DNA of 64,000 nt from JANJWP01 sp964482035 (GCA_964482035.1 CAYZVC010000001.1:496001-560000), one strand, 5' to 3'; positions 1 to 11,555 are shown, counted from the first letter of the stretch. A program made the numbers and translations. The notes: generated by a model not told the origin, from the sequence alone.

Positions 1-365
1 GTGAAGAGTTTTTCATACGAAATCTGCGCGTTCGCAAGGGAGAGGGCCTGGTTCTTGATGTCATTATCGACGTCGCGGGAATCCACTTCTGCGAGAATCT
101 GCCCCTTTTTCACCTTGTCCCCCGCCGCTACGTTCCATTTCACGATCTTGCCGTTGGAATTGAACTGGAGCGACTGCGTGGAAGAAGCCGTCGCCGTTCA
201 AACCCCTTGGATGGTCGATTTGACCGTTCCGGTAAAGGCGGTCACGGTGTCTTTTTCGGTAACGCGGACCGCAGTCGTAGAAGCGGTTTTCGAACGGGAG
301 TAATAATACCCGCCTCAGGCGACGATGAGCACGGAGAGGGCTATCGTGATGGTTTTCTTCGTCAT
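1..365 (-). CDS. MacA-like periplasmic adaptor (membrane fusion protein), N-terminal part
   Basis: This is the N-terminal 121 codons of a membrane-fusion or adaptor protein; the rest lies beyond the left edge. Residues 1-20 form a membrane anchor (MTKKTITIALSVLIVAG). A barrel-sandwich/lipoyl hairpin segment follows (WNVAAGDKVKKGQILAEV), and then the start of a coiled coil. Two in-frame TGA codons occur, one in the anchor and one near residue 47, both read as Gly. It lies 27 bases downstream of a MacB-type permease on the same strand. Adaptor plus permease is the usual pairing for export of peptides, lipids or drugs. The ATPase subunit is not visible here. The substrate is unknown. Confidence 0.8.
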
Positions 366-392
366 GGGAAAGAAGTTAGATATCTTGCGGGA

Positions 393-1610
393 TTATTCGG
401 CACGAAGTGCGTCGATGGGTTTCAAACGGGCAGCCTTGTACGCGGGCAGAAGTCCGAATATGACGCCTATCGCCACCGAGCATCAGAACGAGAGGACGAC
501 GGAAGACGTGGTGATGTAGGCCGAGAGGGAAAAAAGCGAAGCGAGTCACACGAGTCAGAAGCTGAGCGCGACCCCTATCGATCAGCCGAGGAACGTCAGG
601 ACGACGGCTTCTGTCAGGAACTGCACGATGATGTCGGCATTGAGCGCTCAGATGGAACGACGGATGCCGATTTCTCGGGTACGTTCCGAAACGGACACGA
701 GCATGATGTTCATAATGCCGATACCTCAGACGACGAGCGATATCGCGGCGATGCCGGCAAGGAATATCTTGAGGGTTCCCGTGACGCTCGATATCGTGGC
801 GAGCATGTCGGCCGAACTCGATACCGAGAAGTTCGCCTTGGAAGAATCCGTAATCTTGAACTTCTCGAGGTAGTGGTCGGTAATGGCTTGTTTCGTGGAA
901 TCCATGACGTCGGAAGACGTCGCCATAATGACGAACTGCGATACGTACTTGTTGCCCGAGAAGCGGTCCTGCATCGTCGTGATCGGTATGTAGATGGCGT
1001 CGTCGGTGCTTTGGACCGGACCGCTGCCCGAACCTTTGGACTCGGCGATTCCGATGATTCGGAGATACACGTTGCCGACCTTGATGTCCTGCCCGAGGGG
1101 ATTGGCGGTTCAAAAGAAGTTGGTCGCGGTCGTCGGACCGAGAACGGCCACTTTCGAGCGTGCCTCCACGTCTTCGGCGGCGATGAACATGCCGTACTGT
1201 GCCTTGATGTTCTTGATTTTGGAATAGTCTGCGCCGATTCCGTACACGGTGGTATTGGCGTTGACGTTACCGACGATGACCTGTTTGGACGCGTTCGCGA
1301 CCGGGGATACCGAAGCGACTCACGGAATCTTGCGGATTTCCTCGGTGTCGTCGAGCGTGAAGATGTTGGTGGATTTTACGTTGGTCGCGCGGACGTCGCC
1401 TTGGCGGCTACCGCCCGGACGGAGGGTGAGAAGGTTCGTTCCGAGCGATTCGATACTCGAAGAAATGCTCCGCTGCGTGCCTTCCCCGAACGCCATGAGG
1501 ACGATGACGGAAGTAACGCCGATGATGATGCCGAGACTCGAAAGCGCCGTGCGCATCTTATTGGCACGGATGCTTCGAAGCGCGTTCAGGAGATGCTCGA
1601 GTATGGGCAT
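393..1610 (-). CDS. MacB/FtsX-type ABC transporter permease
   Basis: A 405-residue permease. The N-terminus has the family signature (LNALRSIRANKMRTALSSLG) followed by a first TM helix, then a MacB periplasmic core domain. The last third has three TM helices including GGIGIMNIMLVSVSERTREI, and the protein ends in the typical IDALRAE. No ATP-binding domain is present, so the nucleotide-binding subunit must be a separate protein. In-frame TGA codons fall on conserved glycines, for example the first G of GGIGIMNIM and the G of FFGTANPLGQ. Loss of these codons to a standard-code reading would split the gene into several pieces. It is probably co-transcribed with the adaptor that follows. Confidence 0.88.
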
Positions 1611-1679
1611 GGATATCCGATTACGTTGTCTGGAGGATACTTCATGAAGTTTAAGCGGAGTTGAAATGCGCGCGCGGAC

Positions 1680-2936
1680 TTAAACGCCGCCTTTATGACG
1701 TTCGGCCAAAGCCTTTCCCGCCGCCCTGCCGGAAGACCAGCAAGCCTGGAGGTTGAAACCGCCCGTTACGGCGTCGACGTCGAGAAGTTCGCCCGTGACG
1801 AACAATCCCGGAACGATTTTCGATTCGAAAGTTTCCGGAGAAATTTCTGAAAGCTCGACCCCTCACGCAGTAACGAACTCTTCGCCGGGACGCTGCCCGC
1901 AGAGCGTGAGCGGAATACCGGAAGACAGAAGCTTTACGAAGGATCGGCGGACATCCTTAGAGACGGTCGCCGCCTTGAGTTCGGGGGAAACCCCCGCGAG
2001 AACGGGTAGGATTTCCGCGAACCTTTTCGGAAAAAATTTCGAGAGCACGTTCTTCAACTCCTTCGCGCCGTCGGAGGAAAGGGCTTCGGAAAGGGATTTT
2101 TCCCATGCGTCGAAGTTCTTCGAAGCGTCGGGAACGAGACGGACTGAATAGGCAGAAGTTTCGGACACGTTCTCGAACGCCAATCTGGCGGAAAGGGCGA
2201 AAACCGCCGGTCACGTGATTCAGAAGTGCGTGAACATCGTCGCGCCCTCCGATATCCTCTTTCCGTCCTTATCGAGAAACGCCGTATCGGGCAGCGCGAG
2301 TCAGGAAATCTCGGCGCACCAGGGTTCGAACGTAATGAATGCCGAAAGCGAAGGCGCGAGCCGGGTGACGGAATGCCCGAGCGATTTGGCCAAAGCGTGG
2401 CCGCCGCCGTCGGAACCGGTTTTGGAATACGCGGCGCCTCAGGTGGAAAGCACGACGGCGTCGAAACGCTCGGTCCGGTCGCCGGAAGGGGAACTCGAAA
2501 CCACGTCGAATCCGGAACCGGATTTAACGACGGAAAGGACTTTCGCACCGAATCTGAGGTCAGCTTTGGCAATGATGCGCTCAAATACCGCCACCACGTC
2601 GGATCACTGGTCGGAAACCGGAAAAGCCCGGAGGTCGTCTTGGATCTTGACGGGGCACCCGTGGGATTCGAACCATTCGCGAGTTTTTTTCGGGGAGAAG
2701 GCTCAAAAGGACTTTTCCATGAAATCCGCGCCGCGAGGATATTTGGAAAGCAGCTCCTTTTTGGAAGAAATCCCGGTCGTGACGTTGCAACGCCCTCCGC
2801 CCGTAATCGCCACCTTCTTGCCCATCTTCGAGTTCCCGTCGTAAACGGTGACGTTCGCGACGGGAACGCCTTCTTCCACAAGGGTCGCCGCGACCATCAT
2901 TCAGGAGGCTCAAGCTCAGATTACTGCGATTTTCAT
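1680..2936 (-). CDS. BaiN/HI0933-like FAD-dependent oxidoreductase
   Basis: A 418-residue flavoprotein of the BaiN/HI0933 family (aminoacetone-oxidase-like), a cytoplasmic FAD enzyme of uncertain substrate. It begins MKIAVIGAGASGMMVA, the dinucleotide-binding GxGxxG loop, in which three glycines are encoded by TGA. The family motif MGKKVAITGGGRCNVT follows at about residues 35-55. Near the C-terminus is the second FAD motif, GELLDVDAVTGGFNLQ. The length matches the family. The ATG at 2934-2936 is chosen because it starts the Rossmann strand directly. Stop is TAA. Confidence 0.9.
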
Positions 2937-2987
2937 GTCGGTACGGTTTAGGTTTCGATATTACGCGCGAAAGGCCGGCGGCAAAAG

Positions 2988-3016
2988 AAAAATAAGGCCT
3001 TTGCGGCCTTATTTCG
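2988..3016 (-). terminator. intrinsic terminator of the gene ending at 3009
   Basis: Read on the minus strand, AATAAGGCC-GCAAA-GGCCTTATT forms a strong hairpin that runs into a T-rich tract. It overlaps the stop codon of the upstream gene. Confidence 0.8.
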
Positions 3017-3551
3017 AATTGCTGTGGGAATACGGGTCGATCTTGATGTTCGCGTCGTGGTCGAGATGCGGGGGAAGACCGAAAAGCCGATCGTGATTTT
3101 CAGTAAGCGCGGCGAGTTCGTTCGCGGCATCGACCGGGAAACCCTCCCGATTGTAGATGATTTTCGTCGGGTCCTTCGGGTCTACGCGCTCGTCGGTCAG
3201 CGAAAACTTCGACAAATGGATGTGGAAGAGTTCGGGACATCCCCATGCCGCCTCAAGTTTCGAAAGAACGAACGGGAATCTCTTGAGGGCGACGACCGTT
3301 TTGGGGGTAAGCGTAGGATCGCCTTTGGGTTTGGCGTTTACCATGGATTTCAGAACGGAATCCCGATACGGGTTCCTCAGGCGGTCTTCGAGGACGTCCG
3401 CTACCGCGTCCTGAACGGAGGGGGCGTTTCCTCCTCCCCCATCCGAAGATTCACCGGGAAGTTCGGAAGTCGGGAGGTCGTCGAAAAATACGAAATCCGC
3501 AAAAGGAATGTATGCCGGATCAGCCGGCTTGTTGGAATCTCCGTTACCCAT
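3009..3551 (-). CDS. hypothetical protein, 180 residues
   Basis: No family is recognised. The start at the ATG (3549-3551, MGNGDSNKPADPAYIPF) is preferred over an upstream GTG six codons earlier. The protein has no signal peptide or TM segment. An acidic, Gly-rich linker near residues 35-45 separates a short N-terminal part from a mixed alpha/beta-looking C-terminal region ending in a His/Asp-rich stretch (PPHLDHDANIKIDPYSHSNS). It contains no TGA codon. A clean terminator follows immediately, supporting a real monocistronic gene. It is probably cytoplasmic; function is unknown. Confidence 0.6.
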   Translation of the reverse strand: MGNGDSNKPADPAYIPFADFVFFDDLPTSELPGESSDGGGGNAPSVQDAVADVLEDRLRNPYRDSVLKSMVNAKPKGDPTLTPKTVVALKRFPFVLSKLEAAWGCPELFHIHLSKFSLTDERVDPKDPTKIIYNREGFPVDAANELAALTENHDRLFGLPPHLDHDANIKIDPYSHSNSK

Positions 3552-3686
3552 ACTTTGACAAAGCACTCGAAATACGTTTTCGATAATAATGAACGGTTGC
3601 CGAAGTCAAGAAATTGTATGGACGCAAGCGATACGGAAAATAGGAAAATATCTTTTCAAAAGAAAAAATCAGGGTAGATTCGAAGC

Positions 3687-4826
3687 ATGCCGAAGAACCT
3701 CTCCTGACTCACGGGCCTCCGGGCCTTGGCTTGCTTGAGCGTAGTATGCTACCACCTCAACCAACAGCGCGCCATCGACAATTTGGCCCAATGGAATTGG
3801 GACCTTTACCAGTTCGTGGAGACCTGGCCGGTCACCGTGAGCTTCTTCTTCATCCTCTGAGGAATGCTCCGTTCAGCTCCGTATTGGCGTACGATTTACG
3901 AATGAGCGCCTCCGCCCGACGCGAAAAACGCGCTCGTCGACCGGTTCTTGAGAATCGCCCCAGCCTATTACGTAGCTTTCGCGCTGACGCTATTGGCGGT
4001 GTTCCTCGTTCAGTGAGACATGGATAACGCACTCTGGCGGATTCTTGCGGGCTTTACGTTTCTCAGTTGGATCCATCCGACCACTTTTTTTCCCGCGGAC
4101 CTCAATGGGCCGCTCTGGTATATCGCGTTCGACATGCTCGGATGACTGACGGTGATAGCGGTCATGTGAGCCATAGTCAAAATGCCCCGGAAATACGCAT
4201 GGACATGACTCGCGGCTGCTGCTGGAATCCTTCTAGCGGGGCATTTCGCGTTCATGAAACTCCCCTTTCCAATGGGTGACGGCCCCGTTGCGGTCTGGTT
4301 TCCTACGTACAATCCCTTTCTGTTCGGGTTGCATTTCCTTTTAGGCATGGCGGTCGGATGAGTGGCGATATACGCCGAAATGAAACGGTTGAAACATTCG
4401 TACTGGTTCGATGCGGCGTTCCTCGCGGCGATGCTCGGGGCGTTCTACTTCCTCTGGACCATCCGCGAAGCCGACGACTTCGCGTATTCTTGGCCGGCGT
4501 GACCGTACCGCTTCCCCTTCGTGCCGTTATTGCTCGGGATCGGACTGTTCACCGTCGCGTACACGAAAAAAATCGGCAGGCTACTCGACAACCGGCCGTT
4601 CAAATGGATAGCGAAAGTATCGTATTCGGTCTACCTGTACCATGCTCTCGTGATCGGAATCATGAGGTTCACCGTATTTACCGGCGAATCCGTTCCGATG
4701 CCTCAATGGCTCATCCTCGTGGCGGTAACGTTCCCCGTGGCGTTCTTTCTCGCGCATTTCAGTAACGAATACGTCGAGATGAAGGCGGTGATCTGGTACC
4801 GGAACCGAAAATCGAAGAAGTCTTAA
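3687..4826 (+). CDS. acyltransferase 3 (OafA/YrhL-type) membrane protein
   Basis: A 379-residue polytopic membrane acyltransferase. The N-terminal motif LTGLRALACLSVVCYHL carries the Arg and His typical of family 3 acyltransferases, which transfer acyl groups to extracellular polysaccharide or lipid. About ten hydrophobic segments follow, and the last part (VSYSVYLYHALVIG) is also typical. Nine in-frame TGA codons are read as Gly, for example in FFFILGGM and AFDMLGG; read as stops they would leave only fragments. It may modify surface glycans, in line with the sugar transferase at 49973. Its own terminator lies just past the stop. Confidence 0.88.
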
Positions 4827-5771
4827 CTACGCGGCCGAAACCTGGTTTCGGCCTTTCTTTTTCGCGGAATATAAGGCCTTGTCCGCAAGACGCAGGAGAA
4901 CCGATCTATCGGCCCCGCGCTGGGGTACGGCGGAGCTGATCCCAATACTCACGGTAACTACCGGGTGCACGTTCTTCGAATGGGGTATGCCGAGTTTCGC
5001 GATTTCTTTGCAGAGAAAATCGCCCATGAGCACCGCTTTGTCCTTATCGATTCCGGGGAGCAGCATGACGAATTCTTCGCCTCCGTAACGGGATACGGCG
5101 ACATTGGAGCCCTTTACCTGGAATTTTTTCAAGAGCGCGGCGATTTTCACGAGGCAGTCGTCGCCCGACTGGTGACCGTAGGTATCGTTGTACTTCTTGA
5201 AATTGTCGACGTCGAAAAACAGTACCGAAATGGGGATTCACTCCTGTGCGGATTTGTTCCATTCGTACTCGTAACGGATTTCGAACATGCGGCGGTTGTA
5301 TATGCCCGTGAGTCCGTCGGTCGATGCCAGCTCCTGGAGTTTCCTATTGGATTCGCGCAGTTTGAATTGGAGTTCGACACTCCTCGTCGCGACTCAGAGA
5401 TACGCCTGAAGGGCGAGCATCTTGCCGCTCACCTGCTGCTTGAGAAGGTACGCGTCTCAGCCGGATTGCAAACCCATGGCGACGTGGTCCTCGTCGCCGA
5501 GAGCGGTGAGGAAAATGATGAACGAGCGGTAGTACTCGGTGAGCGATTCGATCAGGCGGATTTCCTGGGCGATTTCGAATCCGTTGCCGTCGGGAAGGCC
5601 GACGTCGAGCAAAACCACGTCCGGGTGGCTCGCGCGGTAACGGTCCATGGCCTGGGCCTTGGTTTCGGCGGTAACGGGATTGAACCCGAAAGAAGTCGTC
5701 GCCTGGACGAGGCTTTGCAATACGGACGGGCTGTCTTCTACGATAAGGAGGTTGGGTTGCTGGTTTTGCAT
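4827..5771 (-). CDS. response regulator with GGDEF diguanylate cyclase domain (PleD-like)
   Basis: A 314-residue protein with an N-terminal receiver domain (residues 1-120, LLIVEDSPSV and the phospho-acceptor Asp in VVLLDVGLPDGNG). A linker helix and a C-terminal GGDEF domain follow. The active-site signature reads SRYGGEEF, so it should be catalytically competent for cyclic-di-GMP synthesis. Three TGA codons encode Gly at the domain linkers. No sensor kinase is adjacent. Cyclic-di-GMP commonly controls pili and exopolysaccharide, both of which are encoded elsewhere in the window, but a link is inference. Its stop codon abuts the acyltransferase stop. Confidence 0.92.
4834..4862 (+). terminator. 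terminator of the acyltransferase gene
   Basis: GGCCGAAA-CCTGG-TTTCGGCC is followed by TTTCTTTTT. It lies inside the 3' end of the convergent diguanylate cyclase gene. Confidence 0.8.
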
Positions 5772-5880
5772 GCGGTTTTCAATTACGCGCCACCTTATAC
5801 TTGTCGGGGCGGATTTGTAAAGAATCCGAATTTCAACCTTATCGGTTGACCTGTGGAAAAATGCGCATACACTACCTTGT

Positions 5881-5903
5881 GTTACATAGTACTAAAATAT
5901 AAC
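5881..5903. promoter_or_regulatory. imperfect palindrome before padR, candidate operator
   Basis: A 23-base imperfect palindrome with GTTA/TAAC ends and a central TAGTACTA ends two bases before the padR ATG. PadR proteins commonly autoregulate through dyads at this position. This site is inferred from position and symmetry only. Confidence 0.45.
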
Positions 5904-5904
5904 C

Positions 5905-6246
5905 ATGGCCGGAGAATCCGAAAAAATCACGACCCAGATGCGCAAAGGCATTCTCGAGTACGCCATCCTCATGATCATCCGCCACGGCGAAGCCTACGCG
6001 TCGGACATCATCACCGCGCTCAAAGAGCGCAGTCTCATCGTAGTGGAAGGCACGCTCTATCCCCTGCTCACCCGCATGAAGGACGACGGGCTGATATCCT
6101 ACTACTGGGTCGAATCCACCGGCTGACCGCCAAGGAAATACTATCGGCTCACCGACGGATGAAGGGAAACGCTCGTCCTCATGGAGCACGCATGGCAAGA
6201 ACTCTCCAAGGCCGTAGAAGGAATCAGAAACTCCGATAAAACCTAA
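5905..6246 (+). CDS. PadR family transcriptional regulator
   Basis: A 113-residue PadR-type winged-helix regulator. MRKGILEYAILMIIRHGEAYASDII and VVEGTLYPLLTRMKDDGLI are the hallmark helix-turn-helix and wing region. The C-terminal helix would mediate dimerisation. TGA codons encode Gly in the wing (ESTGGPPRKYYRLTDGG), where glycines are typical. It sits 10 bases upstream of a HAAS/PspC-type membrane protein; PadR plus HAAS/PspC pairs are common envelope-stress or membrane-homeostasis modules. Autoregulation through the palindrome at its start codon is likely but untested. Confidence 0.9.
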
Positions 6247-6256
6247 CCGAACCCCC

Positions 6257-7975
6257 ATGGCTACCATACGCCTATCCGGAAAAGAATACGCCGTTACCGC
6301 TCAGGCGGAAGCGTTTCTCAAAAGCTACCTCTCCCGCGTCAGACGGTACGTCTCCTCCCGCGGAATCAGCGAAGAATACGCCCAGGACATCGAAAACCGG
6401 CTCGCCGAAAAACTCTCGTACGTCGGCACGGAATGCCAAGAAGGCGAAGCGGTGCGCATCGTGAACGAACTCGGGGAACCCGAAGACGTTTTCGCCGACG
6501 CGCCGAAAGCGAAAACGTCGGGCATCGGGGACATCGCCTGAGCCGTGAAGGAAAACATGAAGTCGCCCTTGTATCGCGACAGCTCGAAAGGAATCATATT
6601 CGGCGTATGCGCGGGACTCGGCGACAAGTTCGAAATCGATCCGTTCTTCGTCAGGTTGCTCTTCGTCTTCCTATTCTTCTTTTACGGAACCGGCGTTCTC
6701 GCGTACCTCGTTCTCGCCATCCTCATGAAGGACAAATCGGCGTTCGGAGCTTCCGAGGTGCAAAATTGAGGAATCAGGGCGAAAGCGGACGCGGCCATCT
6801 CAAAAATATCCGCCGTCTCGCCGGTAAACGCTTCCGAGGTCATCGGATGAACCTTCGCCATGATCGGTTCGATCGTCGCGTTCTTCTTTTTCGGATTCCT
6901 CGCGTTCATCCTATTTTCGGCATCGCTCGGGTTTCTCGCGGCGTTCGGAGCTTCCATGAGCGGCATCGTCGTCGAAAACCAGAACCTTTTCGGCTGGGCG
7001 CATCCGGCACTGCCTTTCGCGGCAGGAGCCGTGGGAGCTACGCTATTCGTACTTTCGTGGATATCCGCGTTCCGCGCGTTCGGAAAGAAAATCGCCACCT
7101 GATGGGTTCTGGCAATCGCCGGCCTGGTAATCGCGGCGTCGTTCGCCGCTGGGGCGTACGGAACGTTCAAAACCGTTGCCAATTTCGCGCAACGTGAGAA
7201 AACCGAAACCGTTTCCGATACCGGAATTTCCACCTGAGCGCTCTCGGTGGAATTCTCGGAAACCGATCTCCCGAGAAGCGAATCGTTCCCCACGCTTCCC
7301 GATTGGATGGAAATACGCGTCGTCAAGAGCGATTCGGGAACCGCGAAAATCCGAGCAATCACGGAAATTTCCGCATCCGATTCCGAATCCGCGAAAGACC
7401 AGTTCTCGAAAATCGTACCGGTTTCCGTGTCGGCGTCCGGTTCGGTCGTAAAGATCGGCAACGCGGGCGTAAAATACGCGGAGAAGTCCCCCTACGCGTT
7501 CGCTAAGCGCGTCATAGAGATTTCCGTACCCGCTTCCGTACGCGTAAAGTTCGGAGCGCTTCCCCGGAATGCGGACGTTACCGGAATATCGCGAACCGAG
7601 TTCGATTCCTACTCCCCGTACGACGGCCGTTGCACCGGGACGGAAATCGAATATTCCGAAGAATCCAAAACGTTCCTCTGCGATCCTTCGTCCTATCCGG
7701 CAAACGTCGTGGAAAACGCGAAAATCGCATATCTTGAAAGCGCGTCGTACGACGACGTTCCGAAAGTGGGAAGTTCCGACCCGGACCTTGGAACCATGCC
7801 GTACCGCTACGACGACCGCATCGTGGCGAAAGCCCTTCCCGACGGAACGTTCGAAGTCACGTATTACCTCGAATACGGCCATCCGGAAAACGTTCCGGAC
7901 ACGGTCGTGAAAACGTTCCGAGTGGACGTGGGCCCCTCCGGCTCCATGTCGAAAACCGAAATCGCTTCGAAATAG
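6257..7975 (+). CDS. PspC-domain membrane protein with HAAS-like N-terminus
   Basis: A 572-residue envelope protein. Residues 1-90 resemble the HAAS/DUF1700-type region (SSRGISEEYAQDIENRL, NELGEPEDVF). A PspC domain follows at about residues 98-165 (LYRDSSKGIIFGVCAGLGD, then a long TM helix). Two or three more TM helices lie at about 200-310. A large Ser/Glu-rich C-terminal beta-like region (residues 330-572) is probably outside the cytoplasm. Five TGA codons are read as Gly. It forms an operon with the PadR regulator just upstream. A role in membrane-stress response is inferred from this context. Confidence 0.85.
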
Positions 7976-10543
7976 CTATTCCTTTCGTTTCAAAACGCCC
8001 CTCCATTCGGTAAGGAACGAATCGTAATCGGCAGCTCAAAACCCGTCCGTGCCGTAGAGCGCGCGACGGGTTTTGAGTACGAGCTCAGGATGGCCATGCG
8101 CGTATGCCGCGAGCGGAAAATCGACTCCCGCCAATTCGCCGAAATCCTCCATGAAACGCTCTTTGTGCGAAAGTCCTAAACGTCGGAACCGTTCGATAAG
8201 AAACTTCCTGAAACGCAAAAGAAGGAAAACGGAAACGGTGATAATCGCGAACCGGGGCCAAAGGGAAACTAACGAAGCGAGAAGGTCGCGCTGGGCGGAT
8301 CACGAATATCATACGACGTACGTAAACCACACGAGGTCGACGTAGTCGTACGCGGATACCGCTGCGGCTTTCCATTCCTGAACGGCCGATTTTACCACGA
8401 TTCAGGAATTGGGCGTGGGATCGTAAACCGTCCAATAGCCCTTTTCCAACACTTCCACCCACGCGTGCGCCTGTTCTCCGCGGATGATCCACGTATCGGA
8501 CAAGCGGGAATATTCACCGGAATAGTATCCGTTCACGACGGTCACCGGAAAACCGAAATGCCGCATCGTGAGGGCGAGCACCGTCGCGAAATACTCGCAA
8601 TGGCCGCGCTTTTCTTCGTAGAGGAACGATCGCAGGCTCTTGGCCGGCGCGTCGACCGTATATTCGAATCCCGATTCGTCACGAACGTATTTGGCGAGCT
8701 TCAGCGGGTCTTTCGAAACTTCACGCGGAACTTTCGACCAGTACGCCGCGAAAAGCCCGTCGACGTTCGCCGGGAGCGGGACGTCGGCTCCGCTGAACGA
8801 AGCCGACGGGGCGGCGCTTCCCGCCAAAGAGACCGAAAGCTCGTAAGCGGAACCCATGGGCTCTTCAGTTCGGTGGACGTACGGATCGCCAACCCTCTGT
8901 ACGAACGCGTTATTCCGATAGGCGCGGGCCGTGGTGGCCGAGTACGCAGGACCCGGCAACGGAAGGATTTTGGAACCGGGATCGTAGTACGTTACCGAAA
9001 GCGTTTCCGCTCCGGATTTGGCAATGGGAAGATACCGGTACTGCGAATCCCTTTCCGCCGTCCATCCGGTGCCGTCGAAGGCCGTGAAACGTTCGCCCTT
9101 CCAATAGGTCTTCGAAAACTCCCGCGTTTGGGAAACGGTAGGATTTTTCACCACGAGTTTCTTCGAAGGATCGCGCTTGACGTTCAAAAGTCCTCAAAGA
9201 GCGATTTCGTCTTTCAATCCCGAAGTGGCGGTATCCGAATTCTGCGAAGTCGGAAGGGCGACGCCTCACCGGTATCCGTCTCCGTGCGGAAGGATGGCAA
9301 AAAAAGCGAACGTCGCGACGTAGAGCGCTATGAAAGAGTTCACGAGGTACTTCTTCGGGACTTCCGTTTTGAAAGGCAAGGAAGTGGAATCTTTTCACAA
9401 ATAGCCCGAAGAGAGGAAGAGCAATCGCAGTACGAGGAAGAGCAGCACCGCGAAAAAGAGGAGGAACCAAACCCCGATGGACAAAAACGATACCGTCGCG
9501 AAAACGAAGAGCGAAAGGAAAATGTAGAGAAAACTTTCGTCCCGGTCGTCGGGATAGAAATAGTGGATGACGAGAATTTGCATGAGGAAGACGCTCACCG
9601 GCCCCATGAGATCGAATTCCCGGTACGAAACGTAACCCATGGCCGCAAAACAGACGAACGTGGCGAAGGTCTTGACCGTCTTGGAAAGTTTCGGAACGTG
9701 AAAAACGTTCTTCAGTACGAAACATGCCGCGAACGTAACGGCGAGGTACGCGGCGAAGGCGGCGCTTTCCCACTGGAGGGACATGATTCACGAACAGAGC
9801 GCCACGAGCTTCCATTCGAGCGAACGCGCCTTCTCGGAAGCCAAGGGGAGCGTGAGCGGCACGGTTGATCGGACGGATATTTCCTTCGGAGCTCCCGGGC
9901 GGAGCGCCGACGATTTCTCTTTGGAAGCTTCCCAGGACTTCACGAAGGGGATGTCGGAAGACGATGAACGGAAGGCGTCTATTCGCTCGACGAAATCCCC
10001 GGCTTGGACGCGCCTCGACACCGAATACGAATCCGCAGCAAGCGCGTCGGACCCGGAAACGAGAGAACTCTCGGGAGGAAGCGGTCACAAATCCGCCATT
10101 TTCCGGAAAAGATCGAAAGATCCCCGGTAGTACAGCCTTACCGAGGCGGCTCAACTTCGCGGATACGGGACAGCCATGGTTTCGGGATCCGGTTCGGCAA
10201 ACGAAACCGTTCCGGAAGCGTCCGCATACGCGACGCGGAAGGACAATCCCACCGGCTTGGGCGAATGCACGAATATCCGGTACGAATCCTTATCGCGCTC
10301 CAACGAGAATCCCACCGAATTCCGAATGCGTTCGGATTCGAAGTACGAGAACAGGAATATGCCCAAAAAAAGCGCCGGCACGAAAACGAGCACCTGTACG
10401 CCCTTGATGAAGGCGGCGACGAAAAAGAAAAACCCGATGGCGAAAAGGTAGAACCCCACGAGCGAAACGCCCGCGAAGAACGACCGGATGCGGCCCGAAA
10501 AGCCTATCCGAGATGCTTGCGGTAGAGTTCGGCGAGGATTCAT
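7976..10543 (-). CDS. DUF58-TgpA transglutaminase fusion protein
   Basis: One uninterrupted code-25 frame of 855 residues. Residues 1-185 look like DUF58: two N-terminal TM helices, then YSVSRRVQAGDFVERIDAF, equivalent to the family's GDxxRxIDW motif. The vWA-like half is missing. From about residue 235 a TgpA/DUF3488-type region begins (RSLEWKLVALCSGIMSLQWE) with about five TM helices. An extracytoplasmic transglutaminase domain with Cys649 (GHCEYFA), His693 (AHAW) and Asp708 (YDPTPNS) follows, then a final TM helix and a cytoplasmic tail. The start overlaps moxR by 40 bases. The usual moxR-DUF58-tgpA order is kept, but the last two genes are joined. Confidence 0.82.
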
Positions 10544-11439
10544 GCGAGTTCGGTAACCGGAAACGCGGCGTCTTTGGCGGATATGCGGTGTGCCAAGAGC
10601 GGCGCGACGAGGGGAATGCCGTCTTCGGGGATGACGAAATCCCGTCCGGCGAGATGCGCCTTGGCTCGGAGCGCGGAAACGAAGAGGTTGAGACCTCTGG
10701 GCGATATGCCGAAACGCAGGCGATCGTCTGAGCGGGTAGCGTTAACGAAGGCGACCAATTTTTTAATGACCACGTCGTCGATACGTACTTCGGACGCCTC
10801 TTTTACGCAATTGCGGAGCATGTCGAGACCGAATGCGGGAGCGAGCGAAGCGAGTACCGATTCGATGCGGTTCGAAGCGCCGGAACGGATGATTTCGGAT
10901 TGGACCTCGTCGCTCGGGTACCCGATCTTCACTACCGCGGTGAAGCGGTCTTTCTGAGCCTCGGGCAAAAGAAACGTTCCCACGTATTCGAGCGGGTTCT
11001 GGGTGGCGATGACGAAGTGGAACTCCGGAAGCGGAAAGGTCTGCCCCGCGACCGAAACGGCCTTCTCTTCCATGCATTCCAAAAACGCGCTCTGGGTTTT
11101 GGGATGCATGCGGTTGATTTCGTCGATGAGTACGACTTCGGCGAATACCGGCCCCTTGCGCACGATGAATTCCTTGGAAGCGAAATCGAACGTCTCTCCG
11201 CCCACGACGTCCTGGGGGAGGCTGTCGGAAGTGCCCTGGATACGCGAATGCGAAAGTCAGAGCAACCGGGCGAACGCCTTGGCGATGGTGGTCTTCCCCA
11301 CTCCCGGAAAGTCTTCGATGAGCAGATGCCCATGCGTGAGCAGCGCGATTTCGAAAAGCTCCGCGACTTCGGTTTTCCCGAATACGAACGGAACGAACGA
11401 CTGGTGGAATTTCTTGAATTCTTTGAGTGAATCGGTCAC
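10504..11439 (-). CDS. MoxR family AAA+ ATPase
   Basis: A 311-residue MoxR-type AAA+ ATPase. It has Walker A GVGKTTIA (about residue 47), Walker B EVVLIDEINRMHP, sensor 1 FVIATQNPLEYVGTF and sensor 2 region FGISPRG. TGA encodes Gly after the Walker A helix and near the C-terminus. The start is GTG (11437-11439) without a clear Shine-Dalgarno sequence. MoxR proteins act as chaperones with DUF58 and vWA partners, often in cell-envelope assembly. The DUF58-transglutaminase fusion directly downstream overlaps its 3' end and is the obvious partner. Confidence 0.93.
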
Positions 11440-11504
11440 GTTTCGAAAAGCGGAAGTATTTTGGAAAAAGTACGGGATTTTGGGCGAAAAGCAATTATGC
11501 GGAT

Positions 11505-11532
11505 TTGCTCATACATTAAAGATGCGTAAAAT
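11505..11532 (+). promoter_or_regulatory. sigma70-like promoter for the gene at 11556
   Basis: TTGCTC and TAAAAT are separated by 16 bases, ending 23 bases before the ATG. Predicted from sequence only. Confidence 0.5.
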
Positions 11533-11555
11533 TTCGAAAATCCTTAAACAGAACC

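Noticed and set aside
9782..9790. TGA followed by ATG at 9788-9782, which could be read as a stop and a new start between DUF58 and the transglutaminase.
   Set aside because: TGA is a sense codon in every neighbouring gene, and TgpA-type sequence already begins upstream of this ATG.
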